Shown here one piece after another: positions 24,683 through 32,876 of a DNA stretch of 64,000 bases (position 1 is the first letter of the stretch; each line of letters starts with the position of its first letter). The translations under genes and the position numbers were made by a program. The notes below the pieces were generated by a model. That model was given only the letters and a program-made list of their open reading frames with translations, searched no databases and was not told the DNA's origin. The stretch lies in the NCBI RefSeq assembly GCF_023746615.1, contig NZ_CP082275.1:2604001-2668000 (forward strand), in the 5' to 3' direction. Source of the DNA: Grimontia kaedaensis (GTDB taxonomy: Bacteria; Pseudomonadota; Gammaproteobacteria; Enterobacterales; Vibrionaceae).

Positions 24683-26705
24683 AGCTGTTCTGTATAAATA
24701 ATGTCCGCAAATCAGCAATTTCATCACGTAGACCAGCGGCCGTTTCAAACTCCAGGTTTTGCGCAGCTTCGTACATTTGCGCTTCCAGTTTCTGGATTTG
24801 AGCTTCAATTTGTTGCGGTGACTTGGCCACATAAGCGGCATCTTCTTCTGCCACCGCCTTAAGCGATGAAGACACTTTTGGCTTCTGCGGCCGACGTTTG
24901 CCGCCTAATTCCATTACATCAGCAATCTTCTTATTGAGCTTCTGAGGAACAATTCCATGTTCTTCGTTATGGGCCTGCTGTTTCGCACGGCGACGCTCTG
25001 TCTCTTCTATTGCACGCTGCATAGAACCTGTAATGCTGTCCCCATACAGAATCGCCTTACCAGCAAGGTTACGCGCTGCACGACCGATAGTCTGAATAAG
25101 AGACCGGTCTGAGCGCAGGAAACCTTCCTTATCTGCATCCAGAATAGCCACGAGTGACACCTCTGGCATGTCGAGGCCTTCTCGCAGCAAGTTGATCCCC
25201 ACAAGGACGTCAAACTCACCCAGTCTCAAATCCCGGATGATCTCCACACGTTCAACGGTATCGATGTCTGAGTGCAGGTAACGAACACGCACGTCGTGCT
25301 CTTCCAGATATTCTGTCAGGTCCTCTGCCATACGTTTGGTCAGTGTAGTCACCAACACGCGCTCGTCTTTCTGCGTACGGAGACGAATTTCAGAAAGCAG
25401 ATCGTCCACTTGAGTCGCTACTGGGCGCACTTCTATTTCTGGGTCTAGAAGACCCGTTGGCCGCACTACCTGATCAGCGATTTCACCATCTGATTTCTCG
25501 AGTTCGTATTTACCCGGCGTTGCAGACACATAGACGGTTTGCGGTGCCAGCGCTTCGAACTCGTCAAACTTGAGCGGACGGTTATCCAGAGCAGAAGGTA
25601 ATCGGAAGCCATACTCCACCAGCGTTTCTTTGCGCGAGCGGTCACCTTTGTACATCGCGCCTATCTGCGGCACAGTAACGTGCGATTCGTCGATGATGAG
25701 AAGACCATCAGCAGGCAGGTAGTCAAACAAGGTTGGTGGTGGCTCACCTTCGGTTCGGCCACTCAAGTAGCGTGAGTAGTTCTCAATCCCTGAGCAATAA
25801 CCCAGCTCTTGCATCATTTCAAGGTCAAACAGGGTGCGCTGGGAAATACGTTGCTCTTCAATCAGCTTATTGTTTTCCAGCAAGACTTTTTTTCGGTCAG
25901 CCAGTTCAACTTTGATGTGCTCAATGGCGTCCAGAATTTTCTCACGCGGCGTCACATAGTGGGTTTTCGGATAAATCGTCGCCCGAGGCAGATTACGTTC
26001 AGAAATAGAGCCGGTCAGCGGGTCAAAAACGCTGATGCATTCCACTTCGTCGTCAAATAGCTCAATACGGATAGCATCGCGATCAGATTCCGCGGGGAAA
26101 ATATCAATCACTTCACCGCGCACGCGGAAGGTACCACGACTAAAAGCCTGATCGTTTCGGGTATATTGAAGCTCAGCAAGCCGTCGCAGAATCATGCGCT
26201 GCTCTATCATGTCCCCACGGCGCAGGTGCAACATCATCTTGAGATAGGAATCAGGATCACCCAGACCGTAAATTGCAGAGACGGAAGCGACAATCACCAC
26301 ATCGCGGCGTTCCATCAGCGCTTTGGTTGCGGAAAGACGCATTTGCTCAACGTGTTCGTTGATAGACGCATCTTTTTCAATAAAGGTGTCGGAAGCAGGC
26401 ACATACGCTTCTGGTTGGTAGTAGTCGTAATAAGAAACGAAATACTCCACCGCATTTTCTGGAAAGAACTCTCTCATCTCACCATACAACTGCGCTGCCA
26501 GCGTTTTGTTGGGCGCCAATATCATGGTTGGGCGTCCAGCCTCGGCAATCACATTGGCCATGGTGTAGGTCTTCCCCGACCCCGTCACACCCAACAACGT
26601 TTGATGTGCAAGACCAGAATCCAGCCCATCCAACAATTGGTTGATGGCGGTAGGCTGGTCACCTGCCGGTTTAAATGGCGATTGCAGTTTAAAAGTCTTG
26701 CCCAT
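24681..26705 (-). CDS. uvrB: Excinuclease ABC subunit B
   Basis: The 674-residue damage-verification helicase of nucleotide excision repair. Walker A is GVTGSGKT. The beta-hairpin that probes DNA contains YYDYYQPEAYVP. The helicase motif DESH is present in LLIIDESHVTVPQ, and motif VI is QTIGRAARN. The C-terminal UVR domain (about 640-674) binds UvrC. I choose ATG at 26705 (MGKTFKLQSPFKPAGDQP), preceded by GGAAG. The stop overlaps the T-run of the convergent Qrr1 terminator. No LexA box is obvious in the short upstream gap. Confidence 0.96.
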   Translation of the reverse strand: MGKTFKLQSPFKPAGDQPTAINQLLDGLDSGLAHQTLLGVTGSGKTYTMANVIAEAGRPTMILAPNKTLAAQLYGEMREFFPENAVEYFVSYYDYYQPEAYVPASDTFIEKDASINEHVEQMRLSATKALMERRDVVIVASVSAIYGLGDPDSYLKMMLHLRRGDMIEQRMILRRLAELQYTRNDQAFSRGTFRVRGEVIDIFPAESDRDAIRIELFDDEVECISVFDPLTGSISERNLPRATIYPKTHYVTPREKILDAIEHIKVELADRKKVLLENNKLIEEQRISQRTLFDLEMMQELGYCSGIENYSRYLSGRTEGEPPPTLFDYLPADGLLIIDESHVTVPQIGAMYKGDRSRKETLVEYGFRLPSALDNRPLKFDEFEALAPQTVYVSATPGKYELEKSDGEIADQVVRPTGLLDPEIEVRPVATQVDDLLSEIRLRTQKDERVLVTTLTKRMAEDLTEYLEEHDVRVRYLHSDIDTVERVEIIRDLRLGEFDVLVGINLLREGLDMPEVSLVAILDADKEGFLRSDRSLIQTIGRAARNLAGKAILYGDSITGSMQRAIEETERRRAKQQAHNEEHGIVPQKLNKKIADVMELGGKRRPQKPKVSSSLKAVAEEDAAYVAKSPQQIEAQIQKLEAQMYEAAQNLEFETAAGLRDEIADLRTLFIQNS

Positions 26706-26803
26706 CTTGCTTCCGTGACTCAATCATCAAACCACTCATTTTGCGCGCTTAGTCCCCTAAGTCAACTGACAAGATACTGACAAGGCTCGGAGTTGTTGAC
26801 ACA

Positions 26804-26821
26804 TTCGGTTTCCACACCGAA
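26804..26821. promoter_or_regulatory. Candidate operator upstream of the SDR gene
   Basis: Perfect inverted repeat TTCGGT-N6-ACCGAA. It overlaps a promoter-like stretch with TTGACA just upstream (26797). It could bind a GntR- or LacI-type repressor controlling the catabolic genes; no regulator gene is adjacent. Confidence 0.45.
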
Positions 26822-26881
26822 GATCTCTTCCATACTAAAGAGGTCGGCACAGTCCACCAACATGAATATTTGAGGAAAATG

Positions 26882-27610
26882 ATGAAAAAAGTAGCGGTAG
26901 TAACCGGTGGCTCAGCAGGGATCGGCCTCGCGGTCGTCGATGGATTTATTGCAGAGGGATACACCGTTTACTCGCTGGATATTCATCAAGGCCCTCGCGG
27001 AAACTGGGTGAATTGCAATGTGACCGACTCAGCTGCTGTCGATGCTGCTGTTGATGAGGTCATTGCAAACGATGGTCAGATTGACGCTTTGGTGTGTAAC
27101 GCCGGTATCCATTTCAGCTCAAACATTGAAAACACCAGTGAAGAAGATTTCGATCGTGTCATGAGTATCAATGTCAAAGGCGCTTACTACGCGATTCGCG
27201 CTTGCCTGCCAACCATGAAAGCGGCGAAATCTGGTAGCATCGTGCTGCTTGGTTCAGACCAATGCACCGTCGCTAAGGGCAATTCCTTTGCTTATAACCT
27301 GAGTAAGCACGCGATTGCGTCGATGGCAAAAACCACTGCGCTCGATTATGCCCAGTTCAACATCCGCGCCAACGCCGTATGTGCGGGCACCACAGAGACA
27401 CCGCTGTATCATAAAGCGGTTGATGCCTACTGCGAGCGTTCGGGGGCAGATAAAGAAGTCGTCCATAAAGAAGAAGGCAATTTGCAGCCACTGGGACGCA
27501 TCGCTCAGCCGGAGGAAGTGGCCAACATGGTCGTTTTCTTAGCTAGCGAAAAAGCCAGTTTTATCACTGGCAGCCTTCATGCTGTTGATGGCGGCTACAC
27601 GGCACAGTAA
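26882..27610 (+). CDS. Short-chain dehydrogenase/reductase
   Basis: A 242-residue classical SDR. It has the NAD(P)-binding TGGSAGIGLAV near the N terminus and NAG in LVCNAGIHF. The catalytic Ser region is IVLLGSDQCTVAKGNSFAYNLSKHA, with the Y-x3-K active site (YNLSK). TGA-GGA (26871-26876) favours the second of two adjacent ATGs. The C terminus FITGSLHAVDGGYTAQ is typical. It precedes an amidohydrolase by 2 bp. In analogous clusters such SDRs oxidise a sugar (for example L-fucose) to a lactone. Substrate here is unknown. Confidence 0.88.
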   Translation: MKKVAVVTGGSAGIGLAVVDGFIAEGYTVYSLDIHQGPRGNWVNCNVTDSAAVDAAVDEVIANDGQIDALVCNAGIHFSSNIENTSEEDFDRVMSINVKGAYYAIRACLPTMKAAKSGSIVLLGSDQCTVAKGNSFAYNLSKHAIASMAKTTALDYAQFNIRANAVCAGTTETPLYHKAVDAYCERSGADKEVVHKEEGNLQPLGRIAQPEEVANMVVFLASEKASFITGSLHAVDGGYTAQ

Positions 27611-27612
27611 CC

Positions 27613-28458
27613 ATGAAGTTTATCGATCCTCACCTGCATTTATTTGATCGCCAGAAAGGTAAATACGGTTGGCTGCAAACTGGCAATCCCCCTTTCTGGC
27701 AGGAAAAAGCCGTTATACAAAGGGACTTTTCTGAATCAGACTTGCAGGTTTCTGCACCCGCAGAACTCGTTGGTTTTGTGCATGTCGAAGCAGGATTCGA
27801 TAACGAAGCCCCCTGGCGAGAAATCGAATGGCTCGAAAGCACCTGCCAATTACCATTCAGAAGCATTGCCTGTGCAGACCTGACCCTCTCTTCCGAAGTG
27901 TTTAGTGAGCAGGTGACGCGCTTGAAAACGCTGAGCTCTGTGGTGGGGGTTCGACATATTCTGGATGACGATGCGGTAACCTTGCTAAGCAATCAGCAGG
28001 TAAAACGGAATCTCGCACATCTAGAAAAAGAAGGGGTGATCTTCGAAGCACAATTTGATGCCAACGACGACAGAGCTGTAGCTGCATTTCTCGATGTCAT
28101 TGGTCACTTACCTTCTCTCCATGTTGTCCTTAACCACGCTGGTTTTCCACCACCAGCAAACTCTGCGGGCTGGAAGGAGAATATTGAGAAGCTTTCTGGT
28201 TTGAATAACCTTTGGGTGAAGGCATCAGGTTGGGAAATGGCGGACAGACACTTTCCGGTTAATGCCATTGCACAAACCATCGAAACTTTAATTGCCGCAT
28301 TTGGACATGACCGAGTCATGCTGGCGAGCAATTTCCCTCTGACACTGTTTAGAACGTCTTACACAGAGCTTTGGCAAGACTATCTCTCACTCGACTTTCC
28401 TAGGGAAGATTTCCAGAAGGTCATGTACCAAAACGCCTCCACTTTTTATCGCTTTTAG
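27613..28458 (+). CDS. Amidohydrolase-family lactonase (COG3618 type)
   Basis: A 281-residue TIM-barrel metal-dependent hydrolase of the amidohydrolase_2 superfamily. It opens KFIDPHLHLFD, with the DxHxH-like metal motif. GFVHVEAGFDNE, VVGVRHILDD and the late FGHDRVMLASNFPL support the family that includes fucono-lactonase and 2-pyrone-4,6-dicarboxylate hydrolase. It starts 2 bp after the SDR stop, so the two probably act in sequence: oxidation to a lactone, then ring opening. It ends at a terminator shared with the convergent genes. Confidence 0.85.
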   Translation: MKFIDPHLHLFDRQKGKYGWLQTGNPPFWQEKAVIQRDFSESDLQVSAPAELVGFVHVEAGFDNEAPWREIEWLESTCQLPFRSIACADLTLSSEVFSEQVTRLKTLSSVVGVRHILDDDAVTLLSNQQVKRNLAHLEKEGVIFEAQFDANDDRAVAAFLDVIGHLPSLHVVLNHAGFPPPANSAGWKENIEKLSGLNNLWVKASGWEMADRHFPVNAIAQTIETLIAAFGHDRVMLASNFPLTLFRTSYTELWQDYLSLDFPREDFQKVMYQNASTFYRF

Positions 28459-28475
28459 GCTGAAAGACAGAGAAA

Positions 28476-28503
28476 AAACAACCCGCTCAAAGGCGGGTTG
28501 TTT
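28476..28503. terminator. Bidirectional terminator in the catabolic island
   Basis: Stem CAACCCGC (28479-28486) with GCGGGTTG (28493-28500), A residues on the left and T residues on the right. It sits between convergent transcripts. Confidence 0.85.
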
Positions 28504-28524
28504 CGTCAGTATCCCATCGAGCGA

Positions 28525-29700
28525 TTACTTAATCTCAATACGTGGCGAACGCATGACCACTTCATCGTTCAACTCAATGCCGATACCCGGCTCTTCCGAG
28601 ACCTCAAAAAAGCCATTCACCGGCTGAGGATCCTGAATACACAGTTCGCGGTTCCACGACTTAATCGCATATGTATGATGCTCGTGGATCAGGAAGTTAG
28701 GAATGGCGGTTTCCAGGTGCAAAGACGCTGCAGTGGCCACAGGGCCACCACAAACGTGCGCCTGAATGCGAACATCGAAGATATCCGCGTAATCACAGAC
28801 TTTCTTTGTTTCCGTAAAGCCGCCACACAGGCCGATATCCGGCTGCAGCACGTCAACACTTTGGTCTTCAAGATACGGGCGCACACCCCAACGGTTATAC
28901 AAACGCTCACCACCTGCAATTGGCACGTTCACGCGATCTGCCACTTTCTTATGCAGGGAATGGTTGAGGTAGTTCACTGGCTCTTCGTAATACATGCAGT
29001 CGAACTCTTCAGCGATCTCACCCAGCTGAATCGCCGTTGTTGCACCCGGCAAGCTGTGGCATTCAAAAATGATGTCCACTTCGTCACCTACCGCCTCACG
29101 AATGGCTTTCATACGTGCGCGATACAATTTCATTTCTGCACGGGAAATGATTTTGGTGCGCTCGTAGTACGTGTTGCCATCTTTGTCGTACATGATTGGG
29201 TCAACCTTGACAGCATCATAACCTTCAGCAATCGCTTTAAGCGCCGCTTCTGCATACTCTTCCGGCTGTGACAGTGCCTTGAACTCTTTGTCCCAGTCAA
29301 ACTGAAGCTGAGAAGCATAGGTACGAAGCTTGTCATTTACCTTACCACCCAGCAGTTGGTAGACAGGAAGGCCAAGTGCCTTTCCTTTGATGTCCCAAAG
29401 CGCCGTGTCAATCGCACTCATCGCGGCATAGACAACAGGCCCACCGCCCAATCCCCAGAAACTCTCTCGCAGCATACGCGACCACAGCATTTCTGTCTGG
29501 AATGGGTCATGACCAATTAAGAATGCCTCGGCCATTTCTTTAATCATGTTTGCGGCTGCACTGTGCCCCAAATCGTAAGCAAGACCTGCCTCACCGACAC
29601 CACTGATCCCTTCATCAGTGTGAATACGCACAAATACCGGGTTCCAAGGTGGCCTTTCCGGGCAATGAATATCGAAAACTTCGACTGACGTGACTTTCAT
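28525..29700 (-). CDS. Enolase-superfamily sugar-acid dehydratase or racemase
   Basis: A 391-residue mandelate racemase/muconate lactonising family protein. The capping-domain start KVTSVEVFDI leads to the barrel. Metal ligands are visible as Glu in IIFECHS, EEP in CMYYEEPVN and Glu in IAGGERL. A lysine in DAVKVDPI and a His in IQAHVCGG are probable acid/base residues. The KVD motif differs from the common KxK of mandelate racemase. It is 33 bp downstream of the class II aldolase in a minus-strand operon. A dehydratase for an acid sugar is the most likely role; the substrate cannot be named. Confidence 0.86.
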   Translation of the reverse strand: MKVTSVEVFDIHCPERPPWNPVFVRIHTDEGISGVGEAGLAYDLGHSAAANMIKEMAEAFLIGHDPFQTEMLWSRMLRESFWGLGGGPVVYAAMSAIDTALWDIKGKALGLPVYQLLGGKVNDKLRTYASQLQFDWDKEFKALSQPEEYAEAALKAIAEGYDAVKVDPIMYDKDGNTYYERTKIISRAEMKLYRARMKAIREAVGDEVDIIFECHSLPGATTAIQLGEIAEEFDCMYYEEPVNYLNHSLHKKVADRVNVPIAGGERLYNRWGVRPYLEDQSVDVLQPDIGLCGGFTETKKVCDYADIFDVRIQAHVCGGPVATAASLHLETAIPNFLIHEHHTYAIKSWNRELCIQDPQPVNGFFEVSEEPGIGIELNDEVVMRSPRIEIK

Positions 29701-29733
29701 CCATGTACTCCAAATCGTCTTATTATTTTGTCT

Positions 29734-30501
29734 TTATTCCATAAAGCTTGGGTCAAGGCGCCAAGCTTTCCGAAGAAGTGATGGCCAAGCAAGCTGTCCA
29801 CCCGTTGCGCCAGAATGAACAACATTAGCCTGCGCAAAGATATTATCCTGGATAGGCTGAGGCACAGAAATTGCCTCTTTGCCTGCTGCCTGCAACATTA
29901 ACTGAACTTCGCAAGCACGCTGCATATCGTAAAAACGCATGAAGGCGTCACCCACGGTTGGGCCTAACGTTAAGCCGCCATGGTTGACCAACAACATATG
30001 ATTAGTACTACCAAGATCTTCCTGTAATCGCTTACGCTCATCTCCATTCACCGCAAGCCCTTCATAGCCGTGATAAGAAAGCGAAGGCAGTGAGAACATC
30101 GAATACTGGCTAAGCGGCAGTAAACCTTCTTTTTGACTCGCGACTGCAATGGTTTCATTGGTATGCAGATGGATCACACAGTGTGCATCCGAACGTGCTT
30201 CATGGATCGCACTGTGAATGGTGAAACCGGCAGGGTTAATCGTAAATGGGGTGTCATCGAGGATATTTCCATCCAAATCGACTTTTACCAGGTTCGACGC
30301 AGTGACCTCGTCAAACGCTACACCAAAAGCATTCACCAGATAAGTATCGGTATCAGGAATGCGTAGAGAGAGATGAGTATAGATAAGATCATCCCAGCCC
30401 ATGTGAGCAACCAGGCGATAGCAAGCCGCTAGGTCGACTCGACGTTGCCATTCAATCTCACTAATTTTTCCTTTTAGGTCCAGCTTAGGTAGCGCTTCCA
30501 C
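29734..30501 (-). CDS. Class II aldolase/adducin-family protein
   Basis: A 255-residue zinc-dependent aldolase-fold protein. Metal-binding histidines are in VIHLHTNET (HxH) and in LLVNHGGLTLG. The N-terminal YRLVAHMGWDDLIYTHLS is the family's substrate/phosphate segment. YLVNAFGVAFDEVTASNLVKVD matches proteins related to fuculose-phosphate aldolase and the adducin head. It heads the operon with the enolase-superfamily gene. It could cleave the keto-deoxy acid the neighbour makes, but some family members are decarboxylases or epimerases. Confidence 0.87.
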   Translation of the reverse strand: MEALPKLDLKGKISEIEWQRRVDLAACYRLVAHMGWDDLIYTHLSLRIPDTDTYLVNAFGVAFDEVTASNLVKVDLDGNILDDTPFTINPAGFTIHSAIHEARSDAHCVIHLHTNETIAVASQKEGLLPLSQYSMFSLPSLSYHGYEGLAVNGDERKRLQEDLGSTNHMLLVNHGGLTLGPTVGDAFMRFYDMQRACEVQLMLQAAGKEAISVPQPIQDNIFAQANVVHSGATGGQLAWPSLLRKAWRLDPSFME

Positions 30502-30543
30502 AATTTATTCCTTTTTTGCTCGTTCCCTGCCCTCTCAGCTTGT

Positions 30544-30570
30544 CTTATTTGTCTTCGACAGGCAAATAAG
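30544..30570. promoter_or_regulatory. Candidate operator upstream of the aldolase operon
   Basis: Inverted repeat CTTATTTG (30544-30551) / CAAATAAG (30563-30570), with outer CTTG/CAAG elements. It lies 43 bp upstream of the aldolase start, where a repressor site or leader hairpin would be expected. Confidence 0.45.
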
Positions 30571-31197
30571 AGGCAAGATTGTGCGTACTTAAGAAGAAAA
30601 TAAAGAACCTACTCAGTGTGTACAACTTAAAATTATCACTTTATCAAGATCAACTGGGCAAAATTCACTCAATCACTTTGTATTTAAAGTCTTTTACACC
30701 GCTCCGTTTAATTTTACTTCACTGAAGAATACTCAATTATGAGATCCTATGGGGATAAAGGTGTTGATTAACACACTTATCCACAGAATTTGTGGGTAAC
30801 CCTCGCGAGCACAAACCAGAAACGTGTTCCAAAATGTCAAACCCTTTTTCCCATACTCACCAGCAAATCGACTAATCGCACACGAAAAGCAACAATGAGA
30901 GCTATATCACACTATCAATTTACTAGATCTTGTTTCCATCTTACGCATTTTAGCCAGCGGGCAGACACTTCTGACTCCAGTGCTGTTTAAGTTTTGTTCA
31001 ATCTAAGTTAGGCCCTTTTCAGAAACGCAAAGACATCGCCTTTTAGAGGTGTTGTGATAGCGACTGAAATTTTTCAAATAGGCAGAGATCCAAGCTTTTA
31101 TTTGCACCATAAAAAGCCCACAGAACAAAAAATCAGCCAATCTTGATCACACATTAAGCAGATGATTTAAATTCATCAAAATGTGGGTTTTCGGTGG
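30571..31197. other. Intergenic region with two DnaA-box-like sites, no gene
   Basis: About 620 bp without a convincing gene. TTATCCACA (30777-30785) is a perfect DnaA box, and an inverted variant (TTTGTGGGTAA, 30789-30799) faces it. The rest is AT-rich and ends in the tRNA promoter. Replication-origin genes are absent, so the boxes are probably incidental or regulatory. Confidence 0.4.
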
Positions 31198-31226
31198 TTG
31201 ACAGCCTAAAGGGCGATAGCTAAGAT
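31198..31226 (+). promoter_or_regulatory. Sigma-70 promoter of the tRNA-Asn operon
   Basis: TTGACA (31198-31203), 17-bp spacer and TAAGAT (31221-31226), then a GC-rich discriminator CGCCCCGC. This is the form of stringently controlled stable-RNA promoters. It lies 20 bp before the first tRNA. Confidence 0.85.
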
Positions 31227-31245
31227 TCGCCCCGCTTTGAGCGAT

Positions 31246-31321
31246 TCCCCCTTAGTTCAGTCGGTAGAACGGCGGACTGTTAATCCGTATGTCGCTGGTT
31301 CAAGTCCAGCAGGGGGAGCCA
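31246..31321 (+). tRNA. tRNA-Asn (GTT), copy 1
   Basis: A 76-nt cloverleaf with encoded CCA. Acceptor stem TCCCCCT pairs with AGGGGGA; anticodon GTT is at 31279-31281. The T-arm is GCTGG-TTCAAGT-CCAGC. It is followed directly by three 103-bp tandem repeats that repeat its 3' end. Confidence 0.97.
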
Positions 31322-31629
31322 CTTTTCGTTAACTTGTTTAAGAATGAGTTAGCCGTCAGGATTGTCGCTTCGCGATATGTCGCTGACCTAGGCGGCCCCG
31401 TTGCAAGTCCAGCAGGGGGAGCCACTTTTCGTTAACTTGTTTAAGAATGAGTCAGCCGTCAGGATTGTCGCTTCGCGATATGTCGCTGACCTAGGCGGCC
31501 CCGTTGCAAGTCCAGCAGGGGGAGCCACTTTTCGTTAACTTGTTTAAGAATGAGTCAGCCGTCAGGATTGTCGCTTCGCGATATGTCGCTGACCTAGGCG
31601 GCCCCGTTGCAAGTCCAGCAGAGGGAGCC
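31321..31629 (+). repeat. Three tandem 103-bp tRNA-linked repeats
   Basis: Units begin at 31321, 31424 and 31527, each with ACTTTTCGTTAACTTG, and are almost identical. Each unit ends in a copy of the tRNA-Asn 3' end (AAGTCCAGCAGGGGGAGCC; the last copy has one change). Each includes a small hairpin TCGC-TTC-GCGA and the block GACCTAGGCGGCCCC. No 5' tRNA half is present, so they cannot fold as tRNA. The arrangement recalls the rtT repeats of the E. coli tyrT operon, which also carry tRNA 3' ends. Confidence 0.9.
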
Positions 31630-31670
31630 ACACTAGATACATCGCCGCGGCGGTGAATCACAGAATCTGT

Positions 31671-31746
31671 TCCCCCTTAGTTCAGTCGGTAGAACGGCGG
31701 ACTGTTAATCCGTATGTCGCAAGTTCAAGTCTTGCAGGGGGAGCCA
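31671..31746 (+). tRNA. tRNA-Asn (GTT), copy 2
   Basis: Same cloverleaf with GTT at 31704-31706. The T-stem differs from copies 1 and 3 by paired changes (GCAAG-TTCAAGT-CTTGC), which keep base pairing. It is 41 bp after the repeat array and lies in the same transcript. Confidence 0.96.
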
Positions 31747-31891
31747 CTTTTTAGATGATTGGTTTTCGAACGAGTCATCGGTTTGTCGAAGTATCGCTTC
31801 GCGATTTGTCACAAGCCTGGGCGGCCCCGTAAAGTCTTACAGGGGAACCACTTTCGACGCATCGCCAAGGCGGTGAATCACAAAAATCTGT
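31747..31891 (+). repeat. Degenerate tRNA-linked repeat between tRNA copies 2 and 3
   Basis: Contains recognisable pieces of the 103-bp unit (ATCGCTTCGCGAT, GGGCGGCCCCGT) and a decayed 3' tRNA end (AGTCTTACAGGGGAACCAC). It then has a second spacer block (GGCGGTGAATCAC) that also precedes copy 2. It is probably an older repeat copy. Confidence 0.7.
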
Positions 31892-31967
31892 TCCCCCTTA
31901 GTTCAGTCGGTAGAACGGCGGACTGTTAATCCGTATGTCGCTGGTTCAAGTCCAGCAGGGGGAGCCA
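31892..31967 (+). tRNA. tRNA-Asn (GTT), copy 3
   Basis: Identical in sequence to copy 1, with anticodon GTT at 31925-31927 and encoded CCA. It is the last tRNA of the cluster and is followed by one more repeat unit. Confidence 0.97.
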
Positions 31968-32069
31968 CTTTTCGTTAACTTGTTTAAGAATGAGTTAGCC
32001 GTTAGCACTGTCGCTTCGCGATATGTCGCTGACCTAGGCGGCCCCGTTGCAATTCCAACAGATGTAGCC
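31967..32069 (+). repeat. Fourth 103-bp tRNA-linked repeat, 3' end decayed
   Basis: Exactly 103 bp, starting like the other units. The tRNA-like end is mutated (AATTCCAACAGATGTAGCC), suggesting no selection to keep it as a tRNA end here. A terminator follows. Confidence 0.88.
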
Positions 32070-32076
32070 ACTTTCG

Positions 32077-32103
32077 AAAACCCAGCCTAGCGCTGGGTTT
32101 TTT
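32077..32103 (+). terminator. Intrinsic terminator of the tRNA-Asn operon
   Basis: Stem AAACCCAGC (32078-32086) with GCTGGGTTT (32092-32100), then T residues. Confidence 0.9.
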
Positions 32104-32294
32104 GTATTTGTTTTGTGGATATGACGCACAGGAATTGTTACTACCTATTATCTAGACTGTAAGCAATCGCCCAGATCCGGGCAAAGTTTGTCCGCTGCAG
32201 CAATTTTGATGAAAAACCCTTTCTCCTATCTGTTGTTATAGGCGCTTCAAAGGCCGATAATACAAAGATCTCTTTAAAATTTTCAAAGAATGGC

Positions 32295-32876
32295 ATGACT
32301 GAGTATTTATTGCTTCTTGTCGGCACCGTCCTGGTAAACAACTTTGTGCTGGTTAAGTTCCTTGGCCTGTGCCCATTTATGGGCGTGTCCAAAAAACTTG
32401 AAACCGCCATTGGGATGGGGCTTGCGACCACGTTCGTACTGACACTCGCATCAGTGAGTGCTTACCTGGTCGAGACTTACATTTTGGCCCCATTGGGTCT
32501 TGAGTACCTGCGAACACTGAGCTTTATCTTGGTGATCGCGGTTGTCGTGCAATTCACTGAAATGGTCGTGCATAAAACCAGCCCAACGCTTTACCGTCTG
32601 TTGGGTATTTTCCTGCCGCTAATCACAACAAACTGTGCCGTATTGGGTGTCGCACTGTTGAATATCAATGAACGCCACAACTTTATCGAATCCATCATTT
32701 ATGGCTTTGGCGCTGCAGCGGGCTTTTCCCTCGTATTGATTTTGTTTGCAGCAATGCGTGAGCGTATTGCCGCGGCTGACGTTCCTCAGCCATTCCGCGG
32801 TGCATCAATTGCTATGATCACAGCAGGACTGATGTCATTGGCATTTATGGGCTTTACAGGGTTGGTGAAACTGTAA
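32295..32876 (+). CDS. rnfA: Rnf complex membrane subunit RnfA/RsxA
   Basis: A 193-residue integral membrane subunit of the Rnf ion-translocating ferredoxin:NAD+ oxidoreductase (in E. coli, Rsx). About six membrane helices are predicted. It begins TEYLLLLVGTVLVNNFVLVKFLGLCPFMGVSKK, and ITTNCAVLGVAL is conserved with the paralogous RnfE and NqrD/E. The Cys residues in these half-helix motifs may bind an Fe-S centre. The stop overlaps the rnfB start (TAATG). It is the first gene of rnfABCDGE-nth. Confidence 0.96.
   Translation: MTEYLLLLVGTVLVNNFVLVKFLGLCPFMGVSKKLETAIGMGLATTFVLTLASVSAYLVETYILAPLGLEYLRTLSFILVIAVVVQFTEMVVHKTSPTLYRLLGIFLPLITTNCAVLGVALLNINERHNFIESIIYGFGAAAGFSLVLILFAAMRERIAAADVPQPFRGASIAMITAGLMSLAFMGFTGLVKL

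Noticed and set aside
28498..29271. Long open frame (257 codons) opposite the enolase-superfamily gene
   Set aside because: It lies wholly antisense to a well-supported gene, has no ribosome site and resembles no protein family.
30777..30799. Replication origin
   Set aside because: Only two DnaA-like boxes, no AT-rich unwinding element or origin-linked genes nearby.
31321..31629. Tandem repeats considered as a CRISPR array
   Set aside because: Units are contiguous 103-bp copies with no unique spacers and no cas genes; they contain tRNA 3' ends.
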